A stretch of DNA of 19,476 bases, from the NCBI GenBank assembly GCA_002372545.1, contig DFHD01000040.1, forward strand, positions 1 to 19,476, written 5' to 3'. The DNA is from Lachnospiraceae bacterium UBA3732 (GTDB lineage: Bacteria > Bacillota > Clostridia > Lachnospirales > Lachnospiraceae). The position numbers were made by a program, and so were the translations under genes. Below the pieces are notes generated by a model. That model was not told the origin of the DNA. It was given only the letters and a program-made list of their open reading frames with translations, and ran no database searches. The first letter of the stretch is position 1. Every line of letters begins with the position of its first letter. Positions 7,346 to 14,511 of this stretch are shown here, in pieces.

Positions 7346-8455
7346 TTACTTTATCTTTCCGAATTTTTTAAATGGCGTCAACCGGAATACAGCCTTGCCG
7401 GTGATCCTGTCTTTACTGATAAAGCCAACATCGGCAGACCGGCTGTCATGACTCCGGTTCCGGTTATCTCCCAGAACAAAGTACTGATCCTCTTTCAAGA
7501 GAACGGGCGACGCTACGATTCCGCTGTCGTTCATGGCAGTATCACCGTAGGGATCATCCAGAAGCTCGCCATTGATATAGACATGCCCGTCACGGATCTG
7601 CACCGTTTCTCCCGGCAGACCGATGATCCGCTTAATATAGAACTCATCATCATTATAAGGGAATACAATGATATCAAAACGCTTCGGATCATGGAACCTG
7701 TACGTCAGCTTATCGATCCAGAGATTGTCCTTGTTGGTCAGCGTGGGCAGCATGGAGTCGCCCTTCACCGTGGTTCTCTGTCCCACAAAAGTGATGATCA
7801 GGAAGCAGATGATGATCACAATACCGATATAAATGATCAGGCTGAAGAGATCCCTGACAATATTGTAATTCTTATCTCTTTCCTTGCCGCCATTCTCCTC
7901 ATCCGCTTCAGACTTTTCGCTGTCATCATCTTCACTGTCTTCGCCTGCGTCATCCGCATCATCAGAGGATTTCTTTTTCTTTTTTTTCTTATTTTTGCGT
8001 TTTTTCTCCGGCTCATCCTCCGAATCCTCTTCATCGGAAGAGGGCTCGCTCCCGGCAGGAGCAGAAGAATCCTCCGCAGGCTCCATTTCAGCTGTCTTTT
8101 CTTTGTCTGCAGCCTCCACTTCAGACGTCTTTTCTTCGCCCGAAGGCTCAGCCGCTATCTTTTCCTTGCCGGAATTATCAGTGTCCTCCTGCTCTCCGCC
8201 CTTCTCCGGCGAAGCCACTTCAGCTTCGGCACCCGTCTGATCCGCCGCTTTTTCATCAGCCGCCGCCCCTTCTCCGGAGCTCTGTGCCGCTTCATCAGAA
8301 GAAGATTCCCGCATCTTCTTTTTCTTCAGCTTCTCTTCTTTTTTCTTCTGTTTTTCTTCCAGCTTCTTCTGTTTCTTTAATTCCTTTTCCTCATCGCGGG
8401 AATAGGCCTCATCCCAGAAGCTGTCCAGATCAGATTTTTTCTCTTCAATACTCAA
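7346..8455 (-). CDS. lepB: Signal peptidase I with long charged cytoplasmic tail
   Basis: 369 residues, about twice the size of a typical Gram-positive SPase I. Residues 1-195 are low complexity: a Lys/Glu-rich, probably helical block (about 22-48), a long Glu/Asp/Ser/Ala region, a lysine run (about 151-162), then an acidic Asp/Ser stretch. A single membrane segment (about 202-224) follows. The extracellular catalytic domain is complete: Ser234 in GDSMLPT, the general-base Lys275 in YIKRIIGLPGE, and GDNRNRSHDSR (329-339). It cleaves signal peptides of secreted proteins. The start is TTG at 8455 with GAGG eight bases upstream; no ATG occurs until residue 48. It lies 19 bp after ylqF. This is the second lepB of the cluster; the tail's function is unknown. 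Confidence 0.93.
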   Translation of the reverse strand: MSIEEKKSDLDSFWDEAYSRDEEKELKKQKKLEEKQKKKEEKLKKKKMRESSSDEAAQSSGEGAAADEKAADQTGAEAEVASPEKGGEQEDTDNSGKEKIAAEPSGEEKTSEVEAADKEKTAEMEPAEDSSAPAGSEPSSDEEDSEDEPEKKRKNKKKKKKKSSDDADDAGEDSEDDDSEKSEADEENGGKERDKNYNIVRDLFSLIIYIGIVIIICFLIITFVGQRTTVKGDSMLPTLTNKDNLWIDKLTYRFHDPKRFDIIVFPYNDDEFYIKRIIGLPGETVQIRDGHVYINGELLDDPYGDTAMNDSGIVASPVLLKEDQYFVLGDNRNRSHDSRSADVGFISKDRITGKAVFRLTPFKKFGKIK

Positions 8456-8474
8456 AAGATCTTCCTCACAATTC

Positions 8475-9314
8475 TTATGGTCTATCGAAGGTTATACGTC
8501 CGACTCTGGCTGAACGGACGTCATCCAAAAAGAGCTTTGCCGCTCTGTCGGGATCGTATTCCCCTCCGGTTTTCAAACATTTTTTTAATTCCGCGATCTT
8601 CATCAGCGCCTCGTACGGGTCGTCTGACTCCTCTATTTTATACCTGTCATAAAGCAGATTGCAATAGTATTTTTGCAAATATTGAATCAGGGAAACGCCA
8701 AGCTCCGTGGTATCCAGTATCGCATCGTTGATGCTGCCGATATAAGCAATCTTTTCACCGGCCGCCGGGTCTTCGAACTTGGGCCAGAGAATACCCGGTG
8801 TATCCAGCAGGCGGATGCTGCCCGATATACGGATCCACTGACTGCCCTTTGTCACACCCGGTTTATTTCCGGTTTTGGCAGAAGCCCTGCCCACGTAGGA
8901 ATTGATAAAGGTGGATTTTCCGACATTCGGGATTCCTACCACCATAGCCTTGATGGGTCTCGGCTGAATTCCCCTGCGCATATCTCTTTCGCGTTTTTCC
9001 TTTGCCAGAGCCTCGGCCGCCTTCGTCACCAGCCTGGCCTCCTTGGGGACTCTGCCATCCATTTCCACAACGGAAAAGCCCTTTTCCTCAAAGATATTCC
9101 GCCATTTTTCTGTCAGCTCAGGATCCGCCAGATCGCATTTATTCAGGATCAGAAGACGTTTCTTTCCTTCCGCCATCTTATCGATATCCGGATTTTTTCC
9201 GGAAAGCGGAATACGCGCATCCAGAAGCTCGATCACCAGATCGACAGAGCGTATCTCTTCCTGCATTTTGCGACGGGCGTCCGTCATATGTCCCGGGTAC
9301 CACTGAATATTCAT
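8475..9314 (-). CDS. ylqF: Ribosome biogenesis GTPase YlqF/RbgA
   Basis: 279 residues. A circularly permuted GTPase: the G4 motif NKCD (58-61) comes before G1 GIPNVGKST (127-135) and G3 DTPG (171-174). The N-terminal WYPGHM and LDARIPLS motifs are diagnostic for RbgA/YlqF, which promotes late 50S assembly. The C-terminal region (about 200-279) is the family-specific helical domain. The ATG overlaps the stop of the upstream signal peptidase gene by four bases (ATGA) and has GGAAAG close upstream. It is in the cluster led by rplS, in keeping with ribosome assembly. Confidence 0.97.
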   Translation of the reverse strand: MNIQWYPGHMTDARRKMQEEIRSVDLVIELLDARIPLSGKNPDIDKMAEGKKRLLILNKCDLADPELTEKWRNIFEEKGFSVVEMDGRVPKEARLVTKAAEALAKEKRERDMRRGIQPRPIKAMVVGIPNVGKSTFINSYVGRASAKTGNKPGVTKGSQWIRISGSIRLLDTPGILWPKFEDPAAGEKIAYIGSINDAILDTTELGVSLIQYLQKYYCNLLYDRYKIEESDDPYEALMKIAELKKCLKTGGEYDPDRAAKLFLDDVRSARVGRITFDRP

Positions 9315-9910
9315 TTCAGCTTTCCTTTCCTCTCACCGGGCTTCAGCCGGTAAAACACCTTTCCCTTGATCTCTGATTTCTGAATGTTTCCGTAATTAAC
9401 AAAACGGGAGTCCAGACTATAGTCCGTATTGTCTCCCAGGACAAAATACTCATCATCCCCCAGCGTTACACCGCCCTCCAGACGGCCTGCGGTAGAAAGC
9501 ATAACCGGCTCATCCCCGATCCGGACCTGACGTCCGTTAACGATCAGATAGCCTCCCACACAGGAAAGCTCATCACCGGGGATTCCCACAACACGTTTGA
9601 TATCAAAATACTCTTTGGATTTCATCTTCTGAATGGCGACGATATCGTAGCGCTGTATATGATGAAACAGGTATGCACTTTTATTGAGCAAAAGCACATC
9701 CCCGTCAGAGATTCCCGGCTGCATGGAGGGTCCCTCCATATGCACGGACTGAAGCACAAACATAGAAAAACCAAAGCCAAGAACAGCTGCAGAAAAAATG
9801 ACCAATAACAGATTGATCAGTCTCCTCAGCTTTTTCCGACCCTTCAGCGACGGCTTCTTTTTATTCTCATGTTTCAGGTAGTAATCTACCGAGCTTTTAT
9901 GTTTTTTCAT
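9311..9910 (-). CDS. lepB: Signal peptidase I (standard form)
   Basis: 199 residues. A basic N-terminus (residues 1-30, many Lys) is followed by one membrane segment (about 30-53) and the extracellular serine-lysine protease domain: Ser62 in GPSMQPG, Lys105 in DIKRVVGIPGD, and GDNTDYSLDSR (149-159). It removes signal peptides from exported proteins. The stop overlaps ylqF by four bases. The start context is odd: the chosen ATG at 9910 is preceded by a near-duplicate ATG-plus-poly-A block whose ATG at 9923 sits four bases after the best SD-like GGAAGC and opens an 8-codon overlapping ORF. No promoter is visible between the rplS terminator and this gene, so it probably depends on readthrough from rplS. 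Confidence 0.95.
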   Translation of the reverse strand: MKKHKSSVDYYLKHENKKKPSLKGRKKLRRLINLLLVIFSAAVLGFGFSMFVLQSVHMEGPSMQPGISDGDVLLLNKSAYLFHHIQRYDIVAIQKMKSKEYFDIKRVVGIPGDELSCVGGYLIVNGRQVRIGDEPVMLSTAGRLEGGVTLGDDEYFVLGDNTDYSLDSRFVNYGNIQKSEIKGKVFYRLKPGERKGKLK

Positions 9911-9923
9911 ATGTTTTTTTCAT
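9899..9923 (-). repeat. Tandem repeat of the lepB start (A7 and A6 tracts)
   Basis: On the minus strand, ATGAAAAAAACAT (9911-9923, seven A) is directly followed by ATGAAAAAACAT (9899-9910, six A), whose ATG starts the signal peptidase gene. The first ATG is in another frame and ends after 8 codons (MKKTYEKT). Loss of one A from the first tract would fuse both copies in frame, giving MKKHMKKHK. The tandem layout suggests a small duplication followed by slippage. Confidence 0.8.
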
Positions 9924-9943
9924 ATAGCTTCCAATAAGAAGGA

Positions 9944-9970
9944 AAACCGGAGCCGATCCGGCTCCGGTTT
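9944..9970 (-). terminator. Intrinsic terminator downstream of rplS
   Basis: The minus strand forms AAACCGGAGCC, loop GGATC, then GGCTCCGGTTT: an 11-bp perfect GC-rich stem followed by TCCTTCTTATT. It lies 17 bp after the rplS stop. The T tract is broken by C residues, so partial readthrough into the lepB gene is plausible, and no promoter was found between the two. Confidence 0.8.
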
Positions 9971-9986
9971 AAAACCTCGTACGAAA

Positions 9987-10340
9987 TTACTTCAGGATTT
10001 CCTTCACCTTTGCCCGCTTGCCTACACGGTCACGCAGGTAATACAGCTTAGCTCTTCTTGCCTTACCGCGTCTGGTAACCTCAACCTTCTCTACAAGGGG
10101 AGAATGCATGGGCCAGGTCTTCTCCACACCAACACCGTTGGAATCCTTACGAACGGTAAAGGTCTGTCTGGAGCCGCTTCCCTGAATCTTGATCACCGTA
10201 CCGGCAAATACCTGAATACGGGACTTCTCGCCTTCCTTGATCATAGCGGATACACGAACGGTATCACCTACGTTGAAGGAAAAGCTGTTTTCACGAAGCT
10301 GGGCATCCTCGATGCTCTTCATGATCTCTGCATTGTTCAT
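9987..10340 (-). CDS. rplS: 50S ribosomal protein L19
   Basis: 117 residues, the normal length. L19 sits at the 30S-50S interface. Typical sequence throughout: FNVGDTVRVSAMIKEGEKSR, IQVFAGTVIKIQGSGSRQTF, and the basic C-terminus with RRGKARRAKLYYLRDRVGKRAK. The ATG at 10340 is preceded by GGAGG ten bases upstream. It has a strong promoter (10436-10464), a structured leader, and its own terminator, as expected for an individually regulated ribosomal protein gene that heads a cluster with ylqF and rnhB. Confidence 0.98.
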   Translation of the reverse strand: MNNAEIMKSIEDAQLRENSFSFNVGDTVRVSAMIKEGEKSRIQVFAGTVIKIQGSGSRQTFTVRKDSNGVGVEKTWPMHSPLVEKVEVTRRGKARRAKLYYLRDRVGKRAKVKEILK

Positions 10341-10375
10341 AACTATAAAACCTCCAAAATAAGATATATGATTTC

Positions 10376-10420
10376 AGACGTTCTTTCTATCATTCCATAT
10401 TTCGATACAGCGGACCGTCT
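10376..10420 (-). ncRNA. Candidate L19 leader element
   Basis: In the roughly 89-nt leader between the rplS promoter and start, AGACG (10416-10420) can pair with CGTCT (10376-10380), enclosing an inner TATC/GATA pairing. Firmicutes are known to carry a compact autoregulatory L19 leader RNA at this place. The size (45 nt) and position fit, but the stems are short and I could not compare with a covariance model. Confidence 0.4.
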
Positions 10421-10435
10421 TAAAACAGCCCCATT

Positions 10436-10464
10436 ACTATAGCACATTGTTGAGGGAGATGCAA
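10436..10464 (-). promoter_or_regulatory. Promoter for rplS (extended -10)
   Basis: The minus strand has TTGCAT (10459-10464), a 17-bp spacer and TATAGT (10436-10441), with TGC directly before the -10 (extended -10). It lies between the rpsA terminator and rplS. Expected transcription start is near 10429. Confidence 0.75.
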
Positions 10465-10474
10465 GCATAATTTC

Positions 10475-10505
10475 AAAAAGGGCTATGGATGATCCACAGC
10501 CCTTT
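10475..10505 (-). terminator. Intrinsic terminator downstream of ispH-rpsA
   Basis: The minus strand reads AAAGGGCT G TGGAT, a short loop, then ATCCA T AGCCCTTT followed by more T. The stem tolerates one G-U pair. It starts about 29 bp after the rpsA stop and closes the cmk / ispH-rpsA unit before the rplS promoter. Confidence 0.85.
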
Positions 10506-10533
10506 CTCTCATTTGTGTAACCGTCAGCCGGGA

Positions 10534-12549
10534 TTACTCCTCAGCAGGAGCCTCAGCTGCCTCTTCTGCAGCAGCCTCCTCAGCTGCGGGAGCCTCTTCC
10601 TCTGCAGCAGCAGGAGCCTCTTCCTCAGCTGCGTCATCGCCATCTTCCTTGCGATCCTTCAGAAGTGCCTTAATGGAAAGGCTGATCTTCTTATCCGCAA
10701 GCTTCAGGTCAACGACCTTAGCCTCGATCTCCTGTCCTGTCTTCAGAACATCGGACGGCTTCTCTACATGATCCAGAGCAATCTGGGATACATGAAGAAG
10801 TGCGTCAATACCGGGCTCAAGCACGATGAATGCACCAAAATCGGTCATTCTGGCAACGCGTCCCTTAACAACTGTACCGATGGCATACTTTTCATCCGCA
10901 TTGATCCAGGGGTTCTGGTCATCAAACTTCAGAGAAAGTGCGATCTTCTCTCCATTGATATTCTTGATGAATGCCTTAACGGTGTCGCCAACCTTGAAAA
11001 TCTTCTTCGGATTTTCAACACGGCCCCAGGACATTTCGGAAATATGAAGCAGTCCGTCTGCTCCGCCAAGATCGATGAATGCACCGAAGTCGGTAACGTT
11101 CTTTACGGTACCTTCTACTACATCACCAACCTTAATCTTCTCGAACAGTTCCTTTGCGGCTTCCTTCTTCTTCTCAATGATCAGAGCCTTGCGGTTACCG
11201 ATGATTCTTCTCTTATGCGGATTAAATTCAGTCAGGATGAACTCGATCTCCTGATTCATGAATTTCTCCAGATCCTTCTCATAGGTATCGCTGACAAGGC
11301 TGGCCGGAATAAATACCCGGCACTCGCTGACGCTGACGGAAAGACCGCCGGAAAGAACCTGACGTACTGTTCCCTTCAGTACGGTGCGGTTATTGAATGC
11401 TTCTTCAAGCTCCTCATAAGCCTTCTCGGAAGCAATTCTCTTGTAGGAAAGAAGAACCTGTCCATCTCCGTCATTGGTCTTGATGACCTTAACCGTGATG
11501 GGATCTCCCTCCTTCACTACTGTTGTAAGATCAACCGGTGTGTTGGAATACTCGTTTGCAGTCACAACGCCATCGGATTTGTAGTGGATATCCACTACAA
11601 GTTCGTCCGGTTTTACGCCGATTACTTTTCCTTCTACAATCTGACCCGGACGGATGGATACAGGTGTTTCCTCCTGCAGCATCTCTTCAAAGCTTAATTC
11701 TGACATTCTGTCCAGAACCTCCTTAATAATATAGTTTGGGGTAGATGCCCCCGCAGTAATACCTACCCTACCTACGGATTCAAGACAAGTCAAATCCAAG
11801 TCATTAAGTGTCTGTATGTAGTAAGTATTTCTACAATGCTGTCTGCTTATGTCATACAGCTTTTGTGTATTGGAGCTATGCCTGCCTCCGATCACGATCA
11901 TGGCGTCCACCTTTTTTGCAAGGGAAGCGGTTTCTTCCTGTCTCTTCTCGGTTGCATTGCATATTGTCCGATAAACATGAATATTATAATATTTATTTTG
12001 CAATAATTCAACTAAATATTGAAATTTTTTTAAGCTGTATGTGGTTTGTCCGACCACGATCAGCTTCCGGTCGGGAAAATCCGGAAGATTTTCCACATCC
12101 GCCTCCGAATCGATCACAAATGCATCTGCAGAGCACCATCCAAGGGTGCCCTCAACCTCGGCGTGTCCGGGATTTCCGATGAGCAATACAGCGGAATCCT
12201 TCTTTGCTTCGCTGACGATCTTATGGATGTTTTTTACAAAGGGACAGGTGGCGTCTTCCGCTATGAGGCCGGCCTCCTCCATGACCCGGAAAACCGAACG
12301 GGGAACGCCGTGGGAACGGATGATCACGCGTGATCCGGCAGGCAGTTTTTTCAGCTCCTCCTCCGATTCCACCATGCGTACGCCGGCTCTTTCGAGTCTG
12401 GCTGTCACTTCCTCATTATGGATAATAGGACCGAAGGAATAGACTTGTGCCGCCTCGTCCTTCCCCTCCCCGGCTGTCCGGAAGGCCAGATCCACTGCCC
12501 GTTTAACGCCGAAACAGAATCCGGCGGATTTTGCAAGGATGATCTCCAT
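10534..12549 (-). CDS. ispH-rpsA: IspH-ribosomal protein S1 fusion
   Basis: 671 residues in one open frame. Residues 1 to about 283 are IspH (HMBPP reductase), the last MEP-pathway step yielding IPP and DMAPP; its three Fe-S cysteines are C12 (GFCFGVKRA), C102 (DATCPFV) and C197 (RTICNATEKR). From about residue 300 come four S1 RNA-binding repeats (about 300-370, 388-452, 473-543, 557-628); the last two, with VTDFGAFIDLGG and MTDFGAFIVLEPG, are the most canonical. The C-terminus (about 636-671) is a low-complexity Glu/Ala tail of near-repeats. Such bifunctional proteins are known in Clostridia. It starts 3 bp after cmk with AGGAG six bases upstream, and has its own terminator. The S1 half probably serves in translation, but separate processing cannot be judged. 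Confidence 0.97.
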   Translation of the reverse strand: MEIILAKSAGFCFGVKRAVDLAFRTAGEGKDEAAQVYSFGPIIHNEEVTARLERAGVRMVESEEELKKLPAGSRVIIRSHGVPRSVFRVMEEAGLIAEDATCPFVKNIHKIVSEAKKDSAVLLIGNPGHAEVEGTLGWCSADAFVIDSEADVENLPDFPDRKLIVVGQTTYSLKKFQYLVELLQNKYYNIHVYRTICNATEKRQEETASLAKKVDAMIVIGGRHSSNTQKLYDISRQHCRNTYYIQTLNDLDLTCLESVGRVGITAGASTPNYIIKEVLDRMSELSFEEMLQEETPVSIRPGQIVEGKVIGVKPDELVVDIHYKSDGVVTANEYSNTPVDLTTVVKEGDPITVKVIKTNDGDGQVLLSYKRIASEKAYEELEEAFNNRTVLKGTVRQVLSGGLSVSVSECRVFIPASLVSDTYEKDLEKFMNQEIEFILTEFNPHKRRIIGNRKALIIEKKKEAAKELFEKIKVGDVVEGTVKNVTDFGAFIDLGGADGLLHISEMSWGRVENPKKIFKVGDTVKAFIKNINGEKIALSLKFDDQNPWINADEKYAIGTVVKGRVARMTDFGAFIVLEPGIDALLHVSQIALDHVEKPSDVLKTGQEIEAKVVDLKLADKKISLSIKALLKDRKEDGDDAAEEEAPAAAEEEAPAAEEAAAEEAAEAPAEE

Positions 12550-12552
12550 ACT

Positions 12553-13224
12553 CTACTCCTGCGGCACTTCGGCCTCTTCCTTCAGACGGATGATCTCATC
12601 CACTACTTCATCGATACTCATTTCCGAGGAATCGATCAGTACCGCATCCTCGGCCTGCTTAAGCGGTGCGATCTCCCGGTTCATATCCTGGTAGTCCCTC
12701 TGCTCGATATCCGACTTTATCACCTCAAGATCCGGCCATTCGCCCATATTTCTGAGCTCGTCATATCTTCTCCTTGCTCTCACATCAACAGACGCGGTAA
12801 GGAATATCTTCAGCTCGGCATCCGGCAGGATGTTGGTTCCGATATCTCTTCCGTCCATGATCACATTATTTTCTCTGGCAATATCCCTCTGCAGATCCAG
12901 CAGCTTTTCCCTGACCGCTTTGATCTGGGAGGTTCTGGACGCCATATTGCCTACCTTTTCGCTCCGAATCTCTGCCGAAACATCCTGCAGATTCAGAAAT
13001 ACATGCTGAACATCCTGCTCATACACGATATTGATCCGGATCTGGTCCAGGGCATCTTTTAATGCATCCGAATCATCCGTATCCGTCTCTGTATCCAGCA
13101 GATATAGAGCTATAGCTCTGTACATAGCTCCGGTATCCACATATAAAAATCCAAGACGCTTAGCTGCCAGTCTGGCAATGGTGCTCTTTCCGGCTCCCGC
13201 CGGTCCGTCGATTGCTATATTCAT
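12553..13224 (-). CDS. cmk: Cytidylate kinase
   Basis: 223 residues. Cmk phosphorylates CMP and dCMP, recycling pyrimidine nucleotides released by RNA and phospholipid turnover. The Walker A motif is GPAGAGKST (7-15), followed by YVDTGAMYRA; the CMP-binding VIMDGRDIGT and the RRRYDEL region are present. Length is normal. The ATG at 13224 has AAGGAGAAGG immediately upstream. A good promoter (13361-13390) and a leader of about 130 nt with possible alternative stems precede it. Next to ispH-rpsA, the common clostridial (and cmk-rpsA bacterial) arrangement. Confidence 0.97.
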   Translation of the reverse strand: MNIAIDGPAGAGKSTIARLAAKRLGFLYVDTGAMYRAIALYLLDTETDTDDSDALKDALDQIRINIVYEQDVQHVFLNLQDVSAEIRSEKVGNMASRTSQIKAVREKLLDLQRDIARENNVIMDGRDIGTNILPDAELKIFLTASVDVRARRRYDELRNMGEWPDLEVIKSDIEQRDYQDMNREIAPLKQAEDAVLIDSSEMSIDEVVDEIIRLKEEAEVPQE

Positions 13225-13261
13225 TTCCTTCTCCTTCTATTCCGCAATCTTTCCGCACAGC

Positions 13262-13326
13262 CCGGTACAAACATTCTGAAATAACCGGAAAACATTCGTC
13301 CGGATATTCTTCAAACGCTGTATCCG
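13262..13326 (-). other. Structured 5' leader of cmk with competing stems
   Basis: Three short stems can be drawn in the leader: CGGATA/TATCCG (13321-13326 with 13301-13306), CCGGT/ACCGG (13284-13288 with 13262-13266), and an alternative CCGG/CCGG pairing (13300-13303 with 13285-13288) that excludes both. No T tract follows, so this is not a plain attenuator. I do not recognise a known riboswitch class. Confidence 0.3.
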
Positions 13327-13360
13327 ATCAGTACTGCGGAAGCATAATACTCAAATAATG

Positions 13361-13390
13361 ATTATACAATAATCCGTAGCAGAACTTCAA
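13361..13390 (-). promoter_or_regulatory. Promoter for cmk and ispH-rpsA
   Basis: The minus strand shows TTGAAG (13385-13390), an 18-bp spacer and a perfect TATAAT (13361-13366). It begins right after the stop of the upstream hypothetical gene, with no terminator between. Expected start of transcription is near 13354, giving a leader of about 130 nt. Confidence 0.75.
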
Positions 13391-13396
13391 GAATTC

Positions 13397-14410
13397 TCAC
13401 AAAACTTTTTCCAAATCCAAAAATTCCCGTAGCTTTTCATCATGCGTTGCGGAATGGATGATCCTGCCGGCCGAGCATCTTCTGAGAAAACGCACAGCAC
13501 CCGAACGGGCGACAGCCATACGATATAAAGGCTTTTGCACGAGCTCTTCTTCCGGAAGGAAGATCAGTTCCCGGTGTGTTCCCACAGCCTCCATGGCCTC
13601 CTCCAAGGCATAGACAAATAACCGCTTATCCATAAAAATGTATAAATACGTAGCTGTCTTTTCTGCGGTAAAAAGCTCTACGGCACAGCTGTTTTTTCCA
13701 AACGCTGCGAGCCAGTATGTATCCTCGTCCGCCGTCCGGAACAGCCCTTTTTCCGTGAACGGTTCCGTTAAACCGACATGGAACAGTCTTTCCTCTCTTT
13801 TCTCCTTGACTTTCTTTGCCTGGCGAATGGCACGTTCCGCAAAAGGATGGGTATCATTCCCCATACGACCTACCATATACTCCTCTCCGCCACGCATCCG
13901 GATATGCAGAAGATACCCATCCAGTGAAATATCGGAAGTAAAGCAAAGCGGAACCCGGATTGCATGGCAGGTTTCCGGCAGAATACATATGGAATCCGTA
14001 TACAGCTGTACACGTCCTCTCCCCATTTCCACGTCTGTATTTCTGATGGATTCGTCCGGAAGAATGCCGGAAGCAACCATGGGGTTGCTGAGCACGGGGA
14101 GCTGATACTCCGCATCACATTCCATGAGTTTTTCTTCTTCTATGAAAAGCGACTCCGCCGTTCGCTCACCAAAGCAGCGAAGCAGTTCTTCCCAAAAGCC
14201 GTCAAAAGAAAATCCAAGCATGGAGATTACGGCCTGTTTCCCTCCCAAAAGGGATATGATCACCCGGTGGTTCACAGGCTTTAGGGAAAGGATATCCGCA
14301 TAGTCTATCCGTCCCTTTCCGTATGCGAGTCCATCCTTTTCAATGGATATATTTACATCCTCCAGATGCAGTCCTTCGGGCTGAAGATCGAAGAAAGCTT
14401 TGCAAATCAT
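13397..14410 (-). CDS. Unrecognised protein, possible PH-like repeats
   Basis: 337 residues from ATG 14410; I do not recognise the family. The sequence falls into perhaps three beta-rich modules: residues about 10-80 (GLAYGKGRIDYADILSLKPV, then a hydrophobic strand and a helix WEELLRCFGER), about 120-195 (VQLYTDSICILP, YLLHIRMRGGEEYMVG, then a basic helix AIRQAKKVKEKREE), and about 235-335 (YLYIFMDKRLFVYAL, then a C-terminal helix). Strands followed by one closing helix resemble PH/GRAM-like folds, which would fit a scaffold or lipid/protein binder; this is inference. No signal peptide or membrane segment. A GTG six bases earlier has no usable SD spacing, whereas AAGG lies seven bases before this ATG. 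It is 101 bp after the zinc-ribbon gene, probably cotranscribed, and ends at the cmk promoter. Confidence 0.8.
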   Translation of the reverse strand: MICKAFFDLQPEGLHLEDVNISIEKDGLAYGKGRIDYADILSLKPVNHRVIISLLGGKQAVISMLGFSFDGFWEELLRCFGERTAESLFIEEEKLMECDAEYQLPVLSNPMVASGILPDESIRNTDVEMGRGRVQLYTDSICILPETCHAIRVPLCFTSDISLDGYLLHIRMRGGEEYMVGRMGNDTHPFAERAIRQAKKVKEKREERLFHVGLTEPFTEKGLFRTADEDTYWLAAFGKNSCAVELFTAEKTATYLYIFMDKRLFVYALEEAMEAVGTHRELIFLPEEELVQKPLYRMAVARSGAVRFLRRCSAGRIIHSATHDEKLREFLDLEKVL

Positions 14411-14511
14411 TCGCACACCTTATCATAACATGCGATACATGGCACAAATCGGAAACGATCTGACTGCTTCCGACTCTGCCTTTTCCGTCATTCATAACTA
14501 CCCTAAAAAAT

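Noticed and set aside
7448..8380. 310-codon plus-strand open frame opposite the tailed signal peptidase
   Set aside because: Its Leu/Phe/Arg runs are the complement of the Lys/Glu/Asp-rich tail codons, an artefact of low complexity.
10489..11697. 402-codon open frame on the plus strand opposite ispH-rpsA
   Set aside because: Mirror of the S1-coding strand, without SD or recognisable domains; the opposite frame is a certain gene.
14411..14416. GTG start two codons upstream for the 337-residue hypothetical protein
   Set aside because: The AAGG site abuts the GTG, leaving no spacing, but is seven bases from the ATG at 14410.
14451..14473. Hairpin TCGGAA/TTCCGA between the zinc-ribbon and hypothetical genes
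   Set aside because: Only a 6-bp stem with a 13-base loop and no T run, so not supported as a terminator.
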